From positions 1 through 30,299 of IMG/VR virus record IMGVR_UViG_3300032561_000090: a stretch of 30,299 nt of DNA. One strand, given 5' to 3'. The notes below the pieces were generated by a model. It was not told the origin of the DNA. It made no database searches and saw only the letters and a list, made by a program, of their open reading frames with translations. Shown here in pieces: positions 6,459 to 15,400 of the stretch. Both the position numbers and the translations under genes were made by a program. The stretch is from a virus. How positions within the stretch are numbered: the first letter of the stretch is position 1; each line of letters starts with the position of its first letter.

Positions 6459-9400
6459 ATGGCGAATGATCCTCCGACTCAAGTAAATGTCACTGAAAGC
6501 CCGACTGTCGTCGAGGTCAACTCGGGCGATCCCACTCAGGTCACGGTCACTCAGACCCCTGAGACCACAGTCTCGGTTACCGAAACCGATATCCAAACCG
6601 TAGAGATCGCGGCGGTTGGCCCGCAAGGTCCTCCGGGTGCAATAGGCCCAACTGGCCCTGCGGGGCCAACTGGCCCTCAAGGACCGACCGGCCCTGTCGG
6701 TACGGGGCAGATGGTTGTTTCCGCCGGAACGTCTTCCGGCCTGTTTACCGCCGTTAATTTCGTCAACAGCAATGGCGTCAATTTCGGCCTAAGCAGCAAC
6801 AACATCACCGCCAGTTACACGGGCGGCGGCATTGGCATCTCGGCGAGCACGCAGTCCGCCAACACCGGCACCATCGTTTTCCAGACAAGCCCGACCGTCA
6901 CGTTTGGCATGTCGAACTCGTCGGTCATTACGGCGTCGGTCAACACGAACTACGCCGCGACCAACATCACGACGAACAACATCGCGACTTCGCAGTCGTC
7001 GCTGTTTCAGCAGACGAGCGCCACTTCGGCGATCACGACCGGGGCATTCCCGTCGTCGAACTCAAGTCTGCTGCTTGCGACCTCTCAGTCGTCGCTGTTT
7101 CAGCAGACGAGCGCCACCTCGGCGATCACGTCGAACGCCTTTGCTTCGTCGAACTCCAGTCTTCTGCTTGCAACCTCGCAGTCGAGCCTGTTCCAACAAA
7201 CGAGTGCCACGTCGGCGATCACGTCGAATGCCTTTGCCTCGTCGAACTCAAGCCTCCTGCAGGCCACAAGCGCCACATCGAACATCACGACGAACGCTTT
7301 TGCGTCGTCTAACTCAAGCCTGCTTCAGGCCACGAGCGCCACCTCGGCGATCACGTCAGCAGCCTTCCCGTCCTCCCAGACGACCAAGTTCGCGGGAACG
7401 GGGACGACCTACGCCGGAACAAACGTCTCGGCCACGCTGAACCTGAACAGCAATGGCCTGAGCATGCAGTTGTCTGGCCCCAACGTGGCGGGCGCTCAGA
7501 CGGGCATCAGCGGAATCATCGCGGGTACCCAGACGCTTACGTCGGGCACGTTGTCCTTTGCGAACAGCAACGGCGTGACCTTCGGCCTGTCGAACTCGTC
7601 TGTTCTGACGGCGTCTGTTCAGGCGGGTCCGACCTCCTATGTGCAGCAGGTCAACGGATCGTCTGGATCAGTTACCGTCGCCGGAACCAATACCAGTTTC
7701 AGCGGCACGAACATCTCAGGAAGCCTGACGCTCAACAGCAACGGCCTGAATCTGGCGCTATCCGGGCAGAGCGTCCCGGCCACCTCTTCGATTAGCGGCA
7801 CTGGGGCGATCAGCATTGCCTCTGCGGGCAGCACGATCAGCATCGGCGCGCCTGCCGTTTCGATGGGTCTTTCTGGCGGCAATACGTCTGGAACAAGCGG
7901 AACTGTTTCCAACCAGTTGGTTCTTGCGGGCGGAAACAACATCACGCTTTCTGGCTCAACCAACGCCGGGGGCATGTCGCTGACCATTTCGGGTCCAAAC
8001 ATTGCGGGCGCGCAGACAGGCATCAGCGGCATCATCGCGGGGACACAGACGCAAACGTCTGGAACCCTGTCGTTTGCCAACAGCAATGGCATCTCGTTTG
8101 GCTTGTCCAATTCATCTGTTCTGACCGCGTCGTATACGGTTCCGGCAGTTCCGACATCGTATGTGCAGCAGGTCAATGGATCGTCTGGATCAGTCACTGT
8201 TGCAGGAACCAATACCAGTTTCAGCGGCACGAACATTTCAGGAAGCCTGACGCTTAACAGCAATGGTCTGAACCTTGCCCTATCTGGTCAGAGCGTTCCG
8301 GCAACCTCGTCGATCAGTGGCACCGGAATCGTCAGCATTGCTTCTGCAGGAAGCACCATTTCTATTGGCGCTCCTGCTTTCTCTGCAGGCGTTTCTACAG
8401 GTGGCAATACTTCTGGCAATACCGGAACAGTCACCAATCAGGTGTTGTTCGTCGGCGGCAACAACATAACGCTTTCTCAGTCTACTGGCGCGGGCGGCGC
8501 TACTGTGACGATCTCTGGCGCAAATATCGCCGGAGCACAAACGGGCATTAGCGGAATCATTGCCGGTACGCAGACTCAAACGTCTGGAACCTTGTCATTT
8601 GCCAACAGCAATGGCGTCACCTTTGGACTGTCAAATTCGTCTGTTTTGACGGCATCTGTTCAGGCCGGTCCTACGTCGTATGTTCAGCAGGTTAACGGCT
8701 CATCCGGTTCTGTCACTGTTGCAGGAACGAATACTAGTTTCAGCGGCACGAACATCTCAGGAAGCCTGACGCTCAATAGCAACGGGCTAAATCTGGCGCT
8801 ATCCGGGCAGAGCGTCCCGGCCACATCTTCGATCAGTGGCACTGGGGCGATCAGCATTGCCTCTGCGGGCAGCACAATCAGCATTGGTGTACCCGCTGTT
8901 TCGATGGGCTTCTCTGGCGGCAATACATCAGGCACAAGCGGAACTGTTTCCAACCAGTTGGTTCTTGCGGGTGGGAACAACATCACCCTATCTGGCTCTA
9001 CTGGTGCCGGGGGTATGTCGCTAACCATTTCTGGCGCTAATATCGCCGGGGCGCAAACAGGCATTAGTGGAATTATTGCCGGTACTCAGACTCAAACGTC
9101 TGGCACGCTGTCATTCGCAAATAGCAACGGCATATCTTTTGGCCTGTCTAATTCGTCGGTCCTGACTGCGTCGTATACGGTTCCAACCGTACCGACATCG
9201 TATGTACAGCAAGTCAATGGATCGTCTGGATCAGTTACCGTCGCCGGAACCAATACCAGTTTCAGCGGCACGAATATCTCAGGAAGCCTGACGCTCAACA
9301 GCAACGGGCTGAATCTGGCGCTATCCGGCCAGAGCGTCCCCGCCACGTCATCTATTAGCGGAACGGGGGCGGTCAGCATCGCGTCCGCCGGAAGCACAAT

Positions 9401-12400
9401 CAGCATTGGCGCTCCTGCCGTTTCGATGGGCTTCTCAGGCGGAAATACGTCTGGAACAAGCGGAACTGTTTCCAACCAGTTGGTTCTTGCGGGCGGCAAC
9501 AACATTACTCTGTCCGGCTCTACCGGTGCCGGAGGCATGTCGCTAACTATTTCTGGTGCCAACATAGCGGGTGCTCAAACCGGCATCAGTGGCATCATTG
9601 CCGGAACTCAGACTCAAACGTCTGGCACGTTATCGTTTGCGAACAGCAACGGCGTCACCTTTGGCCTGTCAAATTCATCTGTCTTGACGGCTTCGGTTCA
9701 AGCAGGACCGACATCGTATGTATCGAACGTCAACGGTTCATCTGGCGCATTAAGTCTTGCGGTCGGATCATCGTTGTCATCTTCGACTAACGGTTCATCT
9801 ATCACTTTTGGCCTTGCGTCGAACATTACGACGGCCTTGCAATCCGCAGGCGCGTACTTAACGACTGCCGCTCAATCTACGGTTTCAAACTTTGCTGTCG
9901 TTGCTGCCACCAACAATACGGGCGGCGGAACAGCAACGCTTTTGACCAATGCTAGTTTTAGCAATGCCAATGGTTTGACGTTCTACACGTCTGCCGGTAA
10001 CGCTATCGTTGGTTCTTATACCGTTCCAACAGTTCCGACTTCGTATGTTCAGCAGGTCAATGGCTCTTCTGGATCTGTCACGGTTGCCGGAACAAGTACT
10101 GGATTTGGCGGAACCAACATTTCAGGAAGCGTGACGCTCAATAGCGCCGGTCTGAACATTTCGCTTTCCGGCCAGAGCGTTCCCGCCACATCGTCGATTA
10201 GCGGAACAGGCATTGTTAGCATTGCTTCTGCCGGAAGCACCATCAGCATTGGCGCTCCCGCTTTCTCTGCAGGCGTGTCCTCTGGCGGAAATACGTCTGG
10301 CACAACAGGTACGATCAGCAATCAAATCGTTTTTGCGGGCGGAAACAACATTACGTTGTCTCAGTCCACGGGCGCAGGTGGCGCAACGATTACTATTTCT
10401 GGTGCCAACGTTGCCGGGGCGCAGACAGGAATCAGTGGCATCATCGCCGGTACTCAGACGCAAACGTCTGGCACGTTGTCATTTGCCAATAGCAATGGCG
10501 TCACTTTCGGCCTATCTAATTCGTCGGTATTAACGGCCTCCGTCCAAGCGGGGCCAACGTCGTATGTATCCAACGTCAACGGATCTTCTGGCGCGATAAG
10601 TCTGGCTGTCGGTTCGTCTTTGTCATCTTCGACTAACGGATCGTCTATCACTTTCGGCCTTGCGTCGAACATCACGACGGCCTTGCAATCTGCAGGCGCT
10701 TACCTGACGACTGCCATGCAGTCCAACGCCGGATCCAATTTCCTTGGGACCAATACGGCGCTGACGGCTAACGGCGTGTCCGTTACGGCAAACAGCAGCG
10801 GTCTATCGTTGAACTTCCCGGCTTTCCTGACGACGGCTGCTCAAAGTAACCAAGTCGTAAATAGCCTTAACGGTTCTACGGGACAGATCAGTCTGGCTGT
10901 CGGTTCGTCTTTGTCATCTTCGACTAACGGATCGTCTATCACTTTCGGCCTTGCGTCGAATATCACGACGGCTTTGCAGTCCGCAGGCGCATACCTGACG
11001 ACGGCGGCTCAATCCACGGTTTCAAATTTTGCTGTCGTTGCCGCCACTAACAATACTGGCGGCGGTACAGCAACGCTTCTGACTAATGCAAGTTTCAGTA
11101 ACGCAAACGGCCTTACGTTCTACACGTCTGCGGGCAATGCGATTGTTGGTTCGTATACCGTACCCACGGTTCCAACGTCGTATGTTCAACAGGTCAACGG
11201 CTCATCTGGGTCTGTCACCGTTGCAGGAACAACCACTGGATTTGGTGGAACCAACATTTCAGGAAGCGTGACGCTCAATAGCGCGGGTATCAACCTGTCG
11301 CTATCCGGTCAGAGCGTACCTGCTACGTCGTCGATCAGCGGAACCGGCATTGTTAGCATTGCCTCTGCAGGAAGCACGATATCCATTGGAGCCCCCGCTG
11401 TTTCGATGGGCTTCTCTGGCGGTAATACGTCTGGAACAAGCGGAACTGTTTCCAACCAATTGGTTCTTGCGGGCGGTAACAACATCACCCTGTCTGGCTC
11501 TACTGGAGCCGGGGGCATGTCACTGACTATTTCTGGTGCCAACATAGCGGGTGCCCAAACGGGCATCAGCGGCATCATCGCGGGAACTCAGACTCAGACA
11601 TCTGGAACGCTATCATTTGCCAATAGCAATGGCATTTCGTTTGGCCTGTCCAATTCATCTGTTCTGACCGCGTCGTATACAGTCCCTGCCGTACCGACAT
11701 CGTATGTATCGAACGTCAACGGGTCGTCTGGTGCCCTTAGCCTAGCCGTAGGCTCGTCTCTATCGTCTTCGACCAATGGGTCGTCTATCACTTTCGGCCT
11801 TGCGTCGAACATCACGACGGCGCTTCAGTCTGCGGGCGCTTACCTGACGACTGCCATGCAGTCGAACGCAGGATCCAATTTCCTTGGAACCAATACGGCT
11901 CTGACGGCTAACGGCGTGTCCGTTACGGCAAACAGCAGCGGTCTATCGTTGAACTTCCCGGCTTTCCTGACGACGGCTGCTCAAAGTAACCAAGTCGTAA
12001 ATAGCCTCAACGGTTCTACGGGACAGATCAGTCTGGCCGTAGGCTCATCATTGTCGTCTTCGACTAATGGGTCTTCGGTCACATTTGGCCTTGCGTCGAA
12101 CATTACGACGGCCCTACAGTCTGCGGGCGCTTACCTTACGACTGCCATGCAGTCGAACGCCGGTTCCAACTTTCTTGGGACCAATACGGCGCTGACGGCT
12201 AACGGCGTCTCGGTTACGGCGAACAGCAGCGGTCTGTCGCTTAACTTCCCTGCGTTCCTAACGACTGCGGCACAATCTTCGGCTTCTAACGTATCGATTG
12301 TCGCTGCAGCAACAAACAACACGGGCGGCGGTACAGCATCGTTGTCTGGTGGCGTTAGTTTCAGCAATGCCAACGGCCTGACGTTTTATACGTCTGCCGG

Positions 12401-15400
12401 TAACGCGATTGTTGGGTCTTACACTGTCCCCACAGTTCCAACGTCGTATGTTCAGCAGGTCAATGGATCATCTGGCTCAGTCACGGTTGCAGGGACAAGC
12501 ACTGGATTTGGCGGAACCAATATTTCAGGAAGCGTGACGCTCAATAGCGCCGGTCTGAACATTTCGCTTTCCGGCCAGAGCGTTCCCGCCACGTCTTCCA
12601 TCAGCGGGACGGGCATTGTCAGCATTGCTTCCGCAGGCAGCACCATCAGTATCGGCGCTCCCGCATTTTCTGCGGGCGTGTCTTCTGGCGGGAACACGTC
12701 TGGCACGACAGGCACGTTTAGCAACCAAATCGTTTTTGCGGGCGGAAACAACATTACGTTGTCTCAATCCACTGGCGCAGGCGGAGCGACAATCACCATT
12801 TCCGGCGCAAATATCGCCGGAGCGCAGACAGGTATCAGCGGGATCATCGCCGGTACTCAGACTCAGACTTCGGGTACTTTGTCGTTTGCTAACAGCAACG
12901 GCGTCACTTTCGGGTTGTCTAATTCTTCTGTCCTGACGGCATCTGTTCAGGCAGGCCCCACGTCGTATGTATCCAACGTCAATGGGTCGTCTGGCGCTTT
13001 AAGTCTGGCTGTAGGCTCGTCTCTGTCGTCTTCGACTAACGGGTCATCTATCACTTTTGGCCTTGCGTCGAACATTACGACGGCTTTGCAGTCTGCGGGT
13101 GCTTACCTGACGACTGCCATGCAGTCCAACGCCGGATCCAATTTCCTTGGGACCAATACGGCGCTGACGGCTAACGGCGTGTCCGTTACGGCAAACAGCA
13201 GCGGCCTATCGTTGAACTTCCCGGCTTTCCTGACGACTGCTGCTCAAAGTAACCAAGTCGTAAATAGCCTCAACGGTTCTACGGGACCGATCAGTCTGGC
13301 TGTCGGTTCGTCTTTGTCATCTTCGACTAACGGATCGTCTATCACTTTCGGCCTTGCGTCGAATATCACGACGGCCTTGCAGTCTGCGGGTGCTTACCTG
13401 ACGACTGCCATGCAGTCGAATGCCGGTTCCAATTTCCTTGGAACCAATACGGCGCTGACGGCTAACGGCGTCTCGGTCACGGCGAACAGCAGCGGTCTGT
13501 CCCTGAACTTCCCGGCTTTCCTGACGACTGCAGCGCAGTCTTCTGCGTCCAACGTATCGATTGTTGCTGCAGCAACGAACAATACGGGCGGCGGCACGGC
13601 GTCATTGTCTGGCGGAGTCAGTTTCAGCAACGCAAACGGCCTTACGTTCTACACGTCTGCCGGTAATGCCATCGTCGGATCGTACACAGTACCAACGGTC
13701 CCAACGTCGTATGTGCAACAAGTCAACGGCTCATCTGGGTCCGTGACGGTTGCAGGAACAACCACGGGATTTGGCGGCACCAATATTTCAGGCAGCGTGA
13801 CGTTAAACAGCGCGGGCATCAACCTGTCGCTATCTGGTCAAAGCGTCCCTGCTACATCGTCAATTTCCGGCACCGGAATTGTTAGCATAGCCTCCGCAGG
13901 CAGCACCATCAGTATTGGCGCTCCTGCGTTTTCTGCCGGTGTATCTTCTGGCGGGAACACGTCTGGCACGACCGGCACGTTTAGCAATCAGATTGTATTT
14001 GCGGGCGGCAACAACATCACCTTGTCTCAGGCAACTGGGGCAGGTGGTGCCACAATTACCATTTCCGGCCCCAACATTGCCGGTGCTCAGACGGGCATTA
14101 GCGGAATCATTGCCGGAACTCAGACGCAAACGTCTGGAACCCTGTCGTTTGCTAACAGCAACGGCATTTCGTTTGGATTGTCCAATTCATCTGTTCTGAC
14201 CGCGTCGTATACAGTCCCTGCCGTACCGACATCTTATGTGTCGAACGTCAACGGGTCTTCTGGGGCACTTAGCCTAGCGGTTGGCTCGTCATTGTCGTCT
14301 TCGACCAACGGGTCGTCTATCACGTTTGGCCTTGCGTCGAACATCACGACGGCACTTCAGTCTGCAGGCGCTTACCTGACGACTGCGGCGCAAAGCAATC
14401 AGGTTGTTAACAGCCTGAACGGCTCAACGGGACAGATAAGTCTAAACGTCGGTTCGTCGCTCTCTGCGTCAACTAACGGGTCATCGGTTACCTTCGGCCT
14501 TGCGTCGAACATTACGACGGCGCTGCAGTCTGCAGGCGCTTACCTGACGACTGCGGCGCAAAGCAATCAGGTTGTTAACAGCCTGAACGGCTCTACGGGC
14601 CAAATAAGCCTTAACGTAGGGTCGTCGCTATCTGCATCGACTAACGGTTCGTCGGTTACTTTCGGGCTCGCTTCGAACATCACGACGGCTCTGCAATCCG
14701 CAGGCGCCTACCTGACGACTGCCATGCAGTCCAACGCGGGTTCCAATTTCCTTGGGACGAATACCGCGCTAACCGCTAACGGCGTGTCGGTTACGGCGAA
14801 TAGCAGCGGATTGTCGCTGAACTTCCCTGCATTCTTGACTACGGCGGCCCAGTCTTCCGCGTCGAACGTATCGCAGATCGTAGTTGCTACCAACAGCACG
14901 GGTGGCGGTACGTCCACGTTGGTGAATGGCGTTACCTTCGGTAACTCCAACAACATCACTTTCTACGCTACGAACGGCTCGGTGGTCGGTTCGTTCTCGG
15001 TTACTAATGCCGGTCCAACGTCTTATGTTTCGCAGGTAAACGGGTCATCTGGGGCACTTAGCCTCAACGTCGGTTCTTCGCTCTCTGCGTCAACCAACGG
15101 GTCGTCTATCACGTTTGGCCTTGCGTCGAACATCACGACGGCCTTGCAGTCTGCAGGCGCTTACCTGACGACTGCCATGCAGTCGAACGCCGGATCCAAC
15201 TTCCTTGGAACCAATACGGCGCTAACCGCTAACGGCGTGTCGGTAACGGCAAACAGCAGCGGCTTGTCGCTGAACTTCCCGGCCTTCTTGACGACTGCCG
15301 CGCAATCCTCGGCGTCGAACGTATCGATTGTGGCTGCGGCGACCAACAACACGGGTGGCGGAACGGCTTCCCTGTCTGGTGGCGTCAGTTTCAGCAACGC

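Noticed and set aside
7637-8263. Long antisense reading frame (208 codons), with similar minus-strand frames recurring at 8684-9064, 9092-9565, 11309-11578 and elsewhere in the fibre
   Set aside because: They repeat in step with the fibre modules and follow from Ser/Thr/Ala/Gly codons on the + strand. There is no SD and the products are only mirror images of the same repeats.
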